Source: Catonella massiliensis (GTDB taxonomy: Bacteria > Bacillota > Clostridia > Lachnospirales > Lachnospiraceae). Taken from it: a stretch of DNA of 64,000 nucleotides. The notes beneath the pieces are model-generated. The model searched no databases. It was not told the origin of the DNA and saw nothing but the letters and a program-made list of their open reading frames with translations. Position 1 is the first letter of the stretch. The number at the start of each line of letters is the position of its first letter. Shown here in pieces: positions 27,701 to 35,762 of this stretch. Location of the stretch: assembly GCF_016651435.1 (NCBI RefSeq), contig NZ_JAEPRJ010000001.1, positions 186,001 to 250,000 on the forward strand. Reading direction: 5' to 3'. Both the position numbers and the translations under genes were made by a program.

Positions 27701-27756
27701 CTAGGGTGTAGGATGCAACCCACACCCACATAAAAATATAAGGTACCGGAGTTTTC

Positions 27757-29073
27757 ATGGAGAATTTTATAACGGAGTTTAAGAGGATAGTAACAGAAAT
27801 CAGGGTGAACATCTTTAATCTGCTTCGTTGGTGCATATTTGCCACATTGGTAGGCCTCTTTGTAGGAGGCATCAGTGTGGCATTTTCAGCGCTTGACATA
27901 AGGGCAAACAATTTATTAAAGACTCATCCTGAAATGCTCTACGGACTGCCATTTGCAGGCCTTATTATAGTGTTTTTATACCGTTTTGCAGGGGTATATA
28001 AGGCGAAAGGCACAAACCTGGTTATCAGCACTATTCAGGCAAAGACGGAGCTTCCTGTAGTTATGGCTCCCCTTATCTTTGTATCTACCCTTATTACACA
28101 TGCCTTCGGTGGCTCGGTGGGCAGGGAAGGTGCTGCTCTTCAGCTTGGAAGTGCAGCAGCGGCAGGGCTTAACAAGATTAAATGGCTGAAATTAAGTGAA
28201 GAGGAAAAGCGCATGATTATCATGTGTGGTATGAGTGCGGCTTTTTCAGCTATATTTGGTACACCTATAGCGGCAGTATTTTTCCCGATGGAAGTGGCGA
28301 GTATAGGTATCATCCAGTATTCTGCTATGTTTCCCTGCTACGTGTCTTCTGTCACTGCAAGCTGGCTGGCTCATCTATGTGGGTTTAGCAAGGCGCAGCT
28401 TGGGAGTGTTATCGATGTCGGACTTGATATAGAGATTACTTGGAAGGTAGCAGTTTTAGCTATATTCTGTGGTCTTTTAAGTATAGCTTTCTGCCTTATG
28501 TTAAAGGGATTTGGCAGTGGCTTTGCAAAGCTTCACAAAAGCCGCTATGTGCAGGTCTTTTTGGGAGGTATTATCTTTGTTGTTATCAATCTTTTGATTG
28601 GAACAAGGGACTTTCTTGGAGCAGGTATGCCTGTCATAGAGCGGGCTGTAGATGGAGAGGTGCTTTGGTATTCATTTTTTATGAAAATGTTTCTTACTGC
28701 ACTTTGTATAGGCTCAGGCTTTAAGGGTGGCGAGGTACTGCCATCTCTTTATATAGGAGCAACCTTTGGCAACTTCTTTGCACTTGTTGCTGGCTTACCT
28801 ACTTCACTTGCTGTAGCCTGCGGAATGGCAGGGCTTTTTGTGGGAGTGACTAACTGCCCTATCGCCTCACTGCTTATCATTTCTGAGCTTTTCGGCTTCA
28901 AGGAGGGCAATATCTACTTCCTGCTTGCCATTGCCATCAGCTACATAATGTCAGGCTATTTTGGACTATACTCAGAGCAGAATATCATTTATTCTAAGTT
29001 TAGGACTAAATACATCAATAGAAAAGTGGGGGCTTATGAGGAAGAATTGGAGAAGGGGAGGAACATAACATAA
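27757..29073 (+). CDS. CLC-type anion transporter, possibly fluoride/proton antiporter
   Basis: 438 residues with about ten hydrophobic segments. The gating-glutamate motif is GGSVGREGAALQLGS (E124), and the second anion-binding motif is GFKGGEVLPSLYIGATFG. The GSGIP chloride-selectivity motif of classical CLC proteins is replaced by KGTNLVI near residues 84-90. That change, the GGEV variant of the second motif and the fluoride channel gene immediately downstream suggest a CLC-F-like fluoride exporter, but this is inference. No fluoride riboswitch was found upstream. No obvious Shine-Dalgarno beyond ACCGGAG. Confidence 0.82.
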   Translation: MENFITEFKRIVTEIRVNIFNLLRWCIFATLVGLFVGGISVAFSALDIRANNLLKTHPEMLYGLPFAGLIIVFLYRFAGVYKAKGTNLVISTIQAKTELPVVMAPLIFVSTLITHAFGGSVGREGAALQLGSAAAAGLNKIKWLKLSEEEKRMIIMCGMSAAFSAIFGTPIAAVFFPMEVASIGIIQYSAMFPCYVSSVTASWLAHLCGFSKAQLGSVIDVGLDIEITWKVAVLAIFCGLLSIAFCLMLKGFGSGFAKLHKSRYVQVFLGGIIFVVINLLIGTRDFLGAGMPVIERAVDGEVLWYSFFMKMFLTALCIGSGFKGGEVLPSLYIGATFGNFFALVAGLPTSLAVACGMAGLFVGVTNCPIASLLIISELFGFKEGNIYFLLAIAISYIMSGYFGLYSEQNIIYSKFRTKYINRKVGAYEEELEKGRNIT

Positions 29074-29093
29074 GAACTTCTGTTCGAAACTTC

Positions 29094-29122
29094 TTGCAAA
29101 TGGGCTTATAATCTGCTATACT
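29094..29122 (+). promoter_or_regulatory. Promoter of crcB and the topoisomerase genes
   Basis: TTGCAA (29094-29099) and TATACT (29117-29122) are 17 bp apart, 44 bp before the crcB start. Confidence 0.6.
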
Positions 29123-29165
29123 TGATTTCCAACGAATGTTGTGCTTAACAAGGGAGGTATGAAGA

Positions 29166-29525
29166 ATGTTTATAAAATGTCTGTCAGTTGGAATAGGGGG
29201 ATTTCTTGGCTCGGTACTTAGGTATCTACTGTCCGTAATTCCTATAAAGCAAATAAATTACCCGGTAAATACGCTTTTTACCAATATAATCGGAGCCATA
29301 ATCATAGGCGCAGTTGTATCCTATGCGGATAGGACAGGAATGTCTCCTTTGAAGCTAATGCTTCTAAAGACAGGGTTTTGTGGAGGGCTCACCACATTTT
29401 CAACATTTTCGCTTGAAACCTTTAACCTGATTGAAAAGGGAAACCTGCTGCTTGCAGGAAGTTATATAGTTTTATCTGTAGCCTGCAGTATAGCGGGAGT
29501 ATATATTGGACTTAAGATAGGATGA
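29166..29525 (+). CDS. crcB: Fluoride ion channel CrcB/Fluc
   Basis: 119 residues with four hydrophobic helices. Family signatures are GIGGFLGSVLRYLLS at the N-terminus, YPVNTLFTNIIGAIIIG in helix 2 and GFCGGLTTFSTFSLET in helix 3 (the phenylalanine box). It works as an antiparallel dimer that lets fluoride leave the cell. Start ATG has an AAGGGAGG site. The stop overlaps the next gene's start (ATGA), so it is translationally coupled to the topoisomerase subunit. Confidence 0.95.
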   Translation: MFIKCLSVGIGGFLGSVLRYLLSVIPIKQINYPVNTLFTNIIGAIIIGAVVSYADRTGMSPLKLMLLKTGFCGGLTTFSTFSLETFNLIEKGNLLLAGSYIVLSVACSIAGVYIGLKIG

Positions 29526-31570
29526 GAGTTATGAATGGAAATTATGATGGAAGTCAGATAGTAGTACTTGAAGGGCTTGAGGCTGTTAGAAAACGCCCGG
29601 GTATGTATATAGGAAGCACAGGTACAAGAGGCCTCCACCACCTTATATGGGAGATTCTTGACAATGGTATAGATGAGCATCTTGCGGGCTTTTGCTCCCG
29701 GATTGATGTTACACTAAGAAGTGATGGCGGCATAACCATAAGGGACTATGGAAGAGGTGTGCCTGTAGACATTCACCCAACCAAGAAAATACCCACAGAG
29801 CGTGTGGTATATACCATTCTTCACGCAGGAGGCAAGTTCTCTGGAGGAGCGTACAAGGTATCGGGAGGACTGCACGGAGTAGGTGCCTCTGTGGTAAATG
29901 CTCTTTCGACCAAGATGATAGTTGAGATTAGAAGAGATGGCAATGTTTATATAGATGAGTACGAAAATGGAGGACATCCTGTAACAAAGTTAGTTAAGGG
30001 TGAGCTTCCGGTGGTAGGAACCTGCAAGAAGTCAGATACAGGTACAAGCGTAACCTTTTACCCTGATGATACTATATTTGAAACTGTCGAATTTAAGGCT
30101 GACATCATAAAGAAAAAGCTAAAAGAAACAGCTTTTTTAAATAAGGGACTTAAAATCAACTTTGTTGATGAAAATACAGGCGAGGAGAAGTCATACGAAG
30201 AAAAAGACGGTATCAAAAGCTATGTCAAATACATCAACCGTGAGGCAGAGGTTATCAATGATGAAGTTGTCTATGTGGAGGGAGAGTCCGGAGATATAGA
30301 GGTTGAGGCTGCCTTCCAGTATACCAATGGCTTCTCTGAACAGATAAATGCCTACTGTAACCGTATCAATGTAATAGACGGAGGAACCCTCGTAACGGGC
30401 TTTAAGACTGCACTTACAAGGGTTATGAATCAGTATGCAAGAGAACTTGGCTACCTCAAGGGAAAGGATGATAACTTTGACGGAAAGGACATTCGTAACG
30501 GTATAGTGGCGATTATTTCAATCAAGCATCCCGACCCTCAGTTTGAAGGACAGACCAAGACAAAGCTTGGCAATACCGATGCCAAGACTGCGGTTGAAGA
30601 GGTGGTTTCAAAGGAAATAGTCAGATATTTTGATAAAAACATAGAGGTGCTTAAGTCTATTCTTGACCTTGCACAGAAGTCCTACAGTGCAAGAACGGCA
30701 AGCGATAAGGCGAGAAATGCAGTGCTTAAGAGCCTTAATGACTTTGATGTAAAGAGCAAGCTTGCTTCCTGTTCATCAAAGAATGCGGCTGAATGTGAGA
30801 TTTATCTCGTGGAGGGAGACTCTGCAGGAGGTACGGTAAAGACTGCAAGAAACCGTAAAACTCAGGCGGTGCTTCCGCTTCGAGGCAAGATACTCAATGT
30901 GGAGAAGGCTGCACTTGAGAAAATACTTGTAAATAATGAGATAAAGTCGATGATAGCAACCTTTGGCTGTGGCATCGGAGATGATTTTGACATATCAAAG
31001 CTTCGTTATGACAAGATTATAATACTAACTGATGCGGATGTGGACGGGGCTCATATAAGTACCCTACTGCTTACATTTTTCTATAGATTTATGCCTGATC
31101 TTATAAAAGAAGGCAAGATATACAGAGGACTTCCACCTTTATACAAGGTTGACTATGAGGAGAACGGTGCTGAGGTTACCAGTGTGCCTGAGAAGAAGCT
31201 TGAGGAAGGGCAGCTTGATATCTTTCAGCTTGGAGTCGGAGAAAAGCCTGAAGTTAAGCAGGGGAGGGCTAAGTCAGGAAAGAAGAGGAAGAAGTCAGAG
31301 TATATCTTCAATGACTATGAGCTTGAGAAATTCAGGAAGAATAAAAACCGCAAAATCCTTGAGATACAGCGCTACAAAGGACTTGGTGAGATGGATGCGA
31401 GTCAGCTTTGGGAGACAACCCTTAATCCAAAGACCAGGTCGCTTGCAAGAATAGATATAAGCGATACTGTTGAGGCTGACGAGGTTACAAGCTTACTTAT
31501 GAGTAGCGTAGTACCGCCAAGACGGGAATTTATAATGAATGAAGCTAAATATGCGAAGGTGGATGTGTAG
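29522..31570 (+). CDS. gyrB/parE: Type IIA topoisomerase subunit B (GyrB/ParE)
   Basis: 682 residues. The GHKL ATPase domain includes LEGLEAVRKRPGMYIGS, the N-box ILDNGIDEH and the GGLHGVGASVVNAL loop. The TOPRIM domain has VEGDSAGG and LTDADVDGAH, and the C-terminus has IQRYKGLGEMDASQLWETT. A basic insert (about 575-620, rich in GRAKSGKKRKKSE) interrupts the TOPRIM-to-C-terminal link. It pairs with the A subunit at 31731. Features are mixed between GyrB and ParE; location away from dnaA/recF genes and the A subunit's short tail make topoisomerase IV or a second gyrase-like pair likely. Start ATG overlaps crcB by 4 bp; ATG 29531 is an alternative. Confidence 0.9.
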   Translation: MRVMNGNYDGSQIVVLEGLEAVRKRPGMYIGSTGTRGLHHLIWEILDNGIDEHLAGFCSRIDVTLRSDGGITIRDYGRGVPVDIHPTKKIPTERVVYTILHAGGKFSGGAYKVSGGLHGVGASVVNALSTKMIVEIRRDGNVYIDEYENGGHPVTKLVKGELPVVGTCKKSDTGTSVTFYPDDTIFETVEFKADIIKKKLKETAFLNKGLKINFVDENTGEEKSYEEKDGIKSYVKYINREAEVINDEVVYVEGESGDIEVEAAFQYTNGFSEQINAYCNRINVIDGGTLVTGFKTALTRVMNQYARELGYLKGKDDNFDGKDIRNGIVAIISIKHPDPQFEGQTKTKLGNTDAKTAVEEVVSKEIVRYFDKNIEVLKSILDLAQKSYSARTASDKARNAVLKSLNDFDVKSKLASCSSKNAAECEIYLVEGDSAGGTVKTARNRKTQAVLPLRGKILNVEKAALEKILVNNEIKSMIATFGCGIGDDFDISKLRYDKIIILTDADVDGAHISTLLLTFFYRFMPDLIKEGKIYRGLPPLYKVDYEENGAEVTSVPEKKLEEGQLDIFQLGVGEKPEVKQGRAKSGKKRKKSEYIFNDYELEKFRKNKNRKILEIQRYKGLGEMDASQLWETTLNPKTRSLARIDISDTVEADEVTSLLMSSVVPPRREFIMNEAKYAKVDV

Positions 31571-31632
31571 ATAAGGGTTAGATTTTTTGAAGTATTATCA
31601 TAGATATCTGGTTATATTTGAGCATATAAGCG

Positions 31633-31679
31633 CAAACTTTCGGTATTGGCGGATTATAGTCAAAGGAACAGAAAGTTTG
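31633..31679 (+). repeat. Inverted repeat between the topoisomerase genes
   Basis: CAAACTTTC (31633-31641) and GAAAGTTTG (31671-31679) are perfect inverted copies with a 29-bp spacer. No T-run follows, so it is not a standard terminator. It may be a regulatory site. Confidence 0.5.
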
Positions 31680-31730
31680 ACAATTAGGGTTGTGGACAAA
31701 TTTTTGATTGATTTATAGGAAGTGAGAGGT

Positions 31731-33968
31731 ATGGTAACAGAGGAAAATATTATTATTCAGGACTTTTCTGAGGAAATGAAGAATTCCTACAGAGATTATT
31801 CTGTAAGCGTAATTATATCAAGAGCTCTGCCTGATGTAAGAGACGGACTTAAGCCTGTTCAGCGTAGAATCCTTTATGCAATGAATGAACTGGGACTTGC
31901 TCCTGACAAGCAGCATAGAAAGTCTGCCCGTATAGTCGGTGATACCATGGGTAAGTACCACCCACATGGTGACTCTTCCATCTACGATGCCCTTGTGCAT
32001 ATGGCTGAAGAATGGTCTATGTCAGTGCCTTTGGTTGACGGACACGGAAACTTTGGCTCCATAGACGGAGACTCTGCGGCGGCTATGCGTTATACTGAGG
32101 CAAGGCTTTCAAAAGGAGCTATGAACCTGCTTACAGGACTTGACAGAAACCTTGTTGACTTTGTACCAAACTTTGACGAGAGAGAAAAAGAGCCTGTCAT
32201 ACTTCCTGCCAAGCTCCCGTTTCTTCTAATCAACGGAACTACAGGTATAGCTGTAGGTATGGCTACCAATATACCCCCTCACAATCCGGGAGAGATAATA
32301 AAGGGGGCTATAGCCCTCCTTGACAATCCTGAGCTTAGCACTGAAAAGTTAATGAAATACATACCTGGACCTGATTTCCCAACAGGTGGAATAATTTCAA
32401 ATGCAGATGAAATAGCAGGAATATATGAAAACGGTGAAGGCAGGCTCCGTGTAAGAGGAAAGTATGTAATTGAAGACGGAGATAATGGAAAGAAAAATAT
32501 AGTATTCACAGAGATTCCGTTTACTTCCACCGGCAATAAGTCAAGGCTTGTGGAAAGCCTTGTAAACCTTATGAAGGATAAGGTGTTTGACGAAATTGCG
32601 GATGTGAGGGATGAGTCCTCAGCAGATGTCCGTATAGTAGTTGAGGTAAAGAAGGGAAGAAATGTAGAAAACCTCTTAAACGGCATTTTCAAGAAGACTC
32701 CTTTGGAAGATACATATTCCGTAAATATGCTTGCAGTAAGGGATAAGCAGCCTAAGATATTCTCTCTTAAGGGGATATTAGAGGAGTTCCTTAGCTTTGA
32801 AGAGGAGCTATATACCAAGGAATATACTCATTTACTGGAAAAGGCAAGGGCTAGAGCAGAGGTCGTAGACGGACTCATCAAGGCAGTAGATGTAATCGAC
32901 CTTATTATAGAGGTGCTAAGGGGTTCTGAGTCTATAAAGCAGGCAAAGGACTGCCTTGTAAACGGCAATATAGCTGAGATTAAATTCAAGTCCGAGGCAT
33001 CTAAGAAGGAGGCAAAGGGCTTTGACTTTACTGAGGCACAGGCTGATGCCATCCTTGCTATGCCTCTTAGCAGGCTCATTGGACTTGAGGTCTTAAAGCT
33101 TACTTCCGAGGCAGAAAACCTGAAAAACAATATAGATGAGTATAACAAGATATTATCAGATAAAAGCGAACTTCATAAGGTGATAAAGACCGATTTGAAG
33201 GCAAATGTTAAGAACTTTGACAGACCTAGAAGGACGGAGCTTTTGAATGAAGAAAAGCAGGTCTATGTTGAAGAAGTAAAAGAAGAAGATGTATATGTGC
33301 TTATAGACCGCTTTGGATATGCTAAGAGTGTGGATGTGTCAGGCATTTCAAAGGCTAATGAAGAGGCTCTTAATGAGTATCCGACACAGATACTTATGAG
33401 AAACACAGACAGGCTATGCATATTTACTGCAAGTGGCAATATGCATCAGGTGAAAGTAAAGGATATACCAAAGGTAAGGCTTAGGGATAAGGGGACTCTG
33501 GTACATAATATCTCGAAGGTGGGTAAGGAAGAGATTATTCTCTACACCTCATTTGCAGTGCTTTATGAATCAATGGTTTTCTTTGCTACTAAGAAGGGAT
33601 TTGTAAAGCTGGTTTCAGGAGTTGAATTTGACACAAACCGATCCGTGATGCTTGCTACCAAGCTAGAAGAGGATGATGAGCTACTTAGCGTAAGAGTGCT
33701 AAGTGCAGCGGAAATACTCTCACACGACCTTAGAGTCTATATGCTTACGAAGAAGAAAATAGGCCTTTCCTATCTTCTTGATGAAGTGGTTGAAATGAAG
33801 AAGAGCGGCAGGGGAGTTAAGGGAATAAGCCTTGCTGCTGATGATGAGGTTAAGGCTGTGGCTGTAGAAGTCAGTGCGGTTACAGAAGTAGAATTTGATG
33901 GAGACAGCTATAAGACGAGCAAATTTAAACTAAAGAAGAGGGCAGCCAAGGGAGATAAAATTAAATAA
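31731..33968 (+). CDS. gyrA/parC: Type IIA topoisomerase subunit A (GyrA/ParC)
   Basis: 745 residues from ATG 31731 (AGGAAG 8 bp upstream). The breakage-reunion domain shows [19 protein letters not shown], the quinolone region [19 protein letters not shown] with serine and aspartate at the usual resistance positions (wild type), and the catalytic tyrosine Y121 in [10 protein letters not shown]. The C-terminal beta-propeller region is shorter than in typical GyrA and has no QRRGGKG GyrA box, only a degenerate KKSGRGVKG; this favours ParC or a second gyrase-like A subunit. It functions with the upstream B subunit. Confidence 0.9.
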   Translation: MVTEENIIIQDFSEEMKNSYRDYSVSVIISRALPDVRDGLKPVQRRILYAMNELGLAPDKQHRKSARIVGDTMGKYHPHGDSSIYDALVHMAEEWSMSVPLVDGHGNFGSIDGDSAAAMRYTEARLSKGAMNLLTGLDRNLVDFVPNFDEREKEPVILPAKLPFLLINGTTGIAVGMATNIPPHNPGEIIKGAIALLDNPELSTEKLMKYIPGPDFPTGGIISNADEIAGIYENGEGRLRVRGKYVIEDGDNGKKNIVFTEIPFTSTGNKSRLVESLVNLMKDKVFDEIADVRDESSADVRIVVEVKKGRNVENLLNGIFKKTPLEDTYSVNMLAVRDKQPKIFSLKGILEEFLSFEEELYTKEYTHLLEKARARAEVVDGLIKAVDVIDLIIEVLRGSESIKQAKDCLVNGNIAEIKFKSEASKKEAKGFDFTEAQADAILAMPLSRLIGLEVLKLTSEAENLKNNIDEYNKILSDKSELHKVIKTDLKANVKNFDRPRRTELLNEEKQVYVEEVKEEDVYVLIDRFGYAKSVDVSGISKANEEALNEYPTQILMRNTDRLCIFTASGNMHQVKVKDIPKVRLRDKGTLVHNISKVGKEEIILYTSFAVLYESMVFFATKKGFVKLVSGVEFDTNRSVMLATKLEEDDELLSVRVLSAAEILSHDLRVYMLTKKKIGLSYLLDEVVEMKKSGRGVKGISLAADDEVKAVAVEVSAVTEVEFDGDSYKTSKFKLKKRAAKGDKIK

Positions 33969-34028
33969 GACATTTATAATTCTAAGCGTGACCATATACG
34001 TAACTATATAAAGGAAAAGGAGAAGACC

Positions 34029-35252
34029 ATGAAAACAGTTAAAGACAGGTTCTTAAAATATGTATCATTTGATACTCAGTCACAGGATGGGGTTGACGAG
34101 GTTCCAAGTACAGCGAAACAGCTTGAACTGGCAAAGTTCTTAGTCGAGGAGCTTACTGAGCTTGGACTTAGCGAGGTGGAGCTTTTAGACCATGGCTATG
34201 TATTTGCGACACTTCCAGCTACTACAGATAGAGATCTGCCTGTGCTTGGTTTTATTGCACATATGGATACAAGTGATGCTATCTCAGGCGCCAATATAAG
34301 GCCTCGTGAAATAGAAAACTATGACGGCGGGGACATAGTGTTAAATGAAGCACTAAATGTGGTGATGAAGGTAAGCGACTTCCCTACTCTTCCTGAATTT
34401 AAGGGTGAAACCCTCATAGTTACAGACGGGACTACACTTTTAGGTGCTGATGATAAGGCAGGTATAGCCGAGATTATCAGTATGGTGGCTTATTTTAAGG
34501 AACATCCTGAAATAGAGCATGGTAAAATCAGAATAGGCTTCACCCCTGATGAAGAGGTAGGAAATGGAACCAAGTACTTTGATGTAGATAAATTCGGCGC
34601 TGACTATGCCTATACGGTAGACGGAGGAAGGCTTGGAGAGCTTGAATACGAGAACTTCAACGCAGCAAGCGGAAGGGTGGTTATAAACGGAGTATCCATC
34701 CATCCGGGCTCTGCAAAGTGGAAGATGAAGGATGCCATCAGAATAGCTATGGAATTTCAGGCTATGCTGCCTGTGTATGAAGACCCTTACTGTACAGAGG
34801 GCTATGAGGGATTTTTCCATATTACTGAAATTGAAGGAAATACTGAGAAAACTAAGTTAAACTATATTATCCGTGACCATGATGCGGATAAATTTGAGGC
34901 TAAAAAAGCGTTATTTGCAAAGGTGGGAGAATTCATCAATGCAAAATACGGTGAGGGTACAGCAGATGTTACAATCACAGATTCTTACCACAATATGAAA
35001 GAAATGGTTGAGCCTAATATGCATCTTGTAGAAAATGCTAAGAAGGCTATGATAGAGCTTGGAATTGAGCCAAGAGTAGAACCAATCAGAGGAGGTACTG
35101 ATGGAGCCTCGCTTTCATACATGGGACTTCCTTGCCCTAATATCTGTACAGGTGGAATGAATTACCATGGCAAGTATGAGTATGTTTCTGTTGATGCTAT
35201 GTTTAAGATAGTGGAACTATTAAAGAAACTTGTGCTTATATATGCTGAATAA
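34029..35252 (+). CDS. pepT: Peptidase T (tripeptide aminopeptidase)
   Basis: 407 residues, the family norm. An M20-family zinc enzyme that removes N-terminal residues from tripeptides in the cytoplasm. Metal and catalytic motifs are visible: [30 protein letters not shown], and [15 protein letters not shown], plus [23 protein letters not shown] with the C-terminal metal histidine region NYHGKYEYV. Start ATG has an AAAAGGAGA site. It looks monocistronic; an inverted repeat follows the stop. Confidence 0.96.
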   Translation: MKTVKDRFLKYVSFDTQSQDGVDEVPSTAKQLELAKFLVEELTELGLSEVELLDHGYVFATLPATTDRDLPVLGFIAHMDTSDAISGANIRPREIENYDGGDIVLNEALNVVMKVSDFPTLPEFKGETLIVTDGTTLLGADDKAGIAEIISMVAYFKEHPEIEHGKIRIGFTPDEEVGNGTKYFDVDKFGADYAYTVDGGRLGELEYENFNAASGRVVINGVSIHPGSAKWKMKDAIRIAMEFQAMLPVYEDPYCTEGYEGFFHITEIEGNTEKTKLNYIIRDHDADKFEAKKALFAKVGEFINAKYGEGTADVTITDSYHNMKEMVEPNMHLVENAKKAMIELGIEPRVEPIRGGTDGASLSYMGLPCPNICTGGMNYHGKYEYVSVDAMFKIVELLKKLVLIYAE

Positions 35253-35255
35253 TAC

Positions 35256-35332
35256 GATGTAGGTGTCAAAAGATGATGAATTTTCTTACAAGCAAGCCCC
35301 AATCGAATTTTTATACTTTTGACACTTGTATC
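35256..35332. repeat. Long inverted repeat after pepT
   Basis: GATGTAGGTGTCAAAAG (35256-35272) pairs over 17 bp, with three G-U type pairs, with CTTTTGACACTTGTATC (35316-35332), leaving a 43-nt loop. There is no T-run, so it may be a small MITE-like element or a weak terminator. Related TTTTGAC(A/G)CTT motifs occur near 61172 and 62675. Confidence 0.55.
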
Positions 35333-35397
35333 ATAATATTAGTCTAATTATAAATTGTGCAAAATATAAATTTATTATGTCAATTAAATATATTTTA

Positions 35398-35426
35398 TTG
35401 ACATTATGCACAAATGGTGCTAGAAT
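35398..35426 (+). promoter_or_regulatory. Strong sigma-A promoter of the 35431 RNA
   Basis: Consensus -35 TTGACA (35398-35403), 17-bp spacer, -10 TAGAAT (35421-35426). Predicted start at about 35431-35433 coincides with the first base pair of the RNA's closing stem. Confidence 0.8.
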
Positions 35427-35430
35427 AATA

Positions 35431-35587
35431 CTGTCGACAGGAGAGAGTAGGAAGACGAACTGGCTTCGTAGCGGAATGGAATTGGACATTTGGGGATGTC
35501 ATTCTGGGGTACTCGATAGAAAAAAGATAACGATACACGCATATTACGTATGTAGATGCCTTGTGTTGCTATCTTTTTTCTTTTTTA
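35431..35587 (+). ncRNA. Unidentified structured RNA with intrinsic terminator
   Basis: About 157 nt. The closing stem is CTGTCGA (35431-35437) with TCGATAG (35513-35519). Inside are an ACGAA/TTCGT hairpin and a GACAT/ATGTC hairpin, joined by purine-rich strands (GGAGAGAGTAGGAAG, AGCGGAATG, TGGGG). A second hairpin, AAAAAAGATA (35520-35529) with TATCTTTTTT (35570-35579), ends in a T-run and is a terminator. AGGAGG follows at 35587-35592 but no gene starts nearby. This looks like a riboswitch-type leader or a stand-alone small RNA. I could not match it to a known class. A 90-codon ORF across the region has no ribosome binding site and I reject it. Confidence 0.65.
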
Positions 35588-35622
35588 GGAGGTAATTTTA
35601 TATTCACCTTTATTATCAGGCT

Positions 35623-35649
35623 TAATAAAATACATAGATTTGCCGACAT
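35623..35649 (+). promoter_or_regulatory. Sigma-28 (SigD/FliA)-like promoter of the flagellar operon
   Basis: TAAT (35623-35626), 15-bp spacer, GCCGACAT (35642-35649), compared with the Bacillus SigD consensus TAAA-N15-GCCGATAT. Location upstream of the FliK-like, flagellin and fliS genes supports the call. The 5' leader then contains a hairpin GATATGC/GCATATC (35679-35717). Confidence 0.55.
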
Positions 35650-35762
35650 AAATGTTATAAGTATTGTGGAACAACTAAGATATGCAGTGGCGGGAGCTGC
35701 CGTCAAAGCAGCATATCACAGGTGTTGCGGTTAATATAGGTTAACATTATGACGAGGTGTCT

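Noticed and set aside
27611..29165. Fluoride riboswitch before the CLC or crcB gene
   Set aside because: I looked for the crcB-motif core and did not see it in either leader.
35326..35595. A 90-codon ORF across the 35.4-kb RNA
   Set aside because: No ribosome binding site, unusual composition, and it runs through the promoter, structured segment and terminator hairpin of the RNA.
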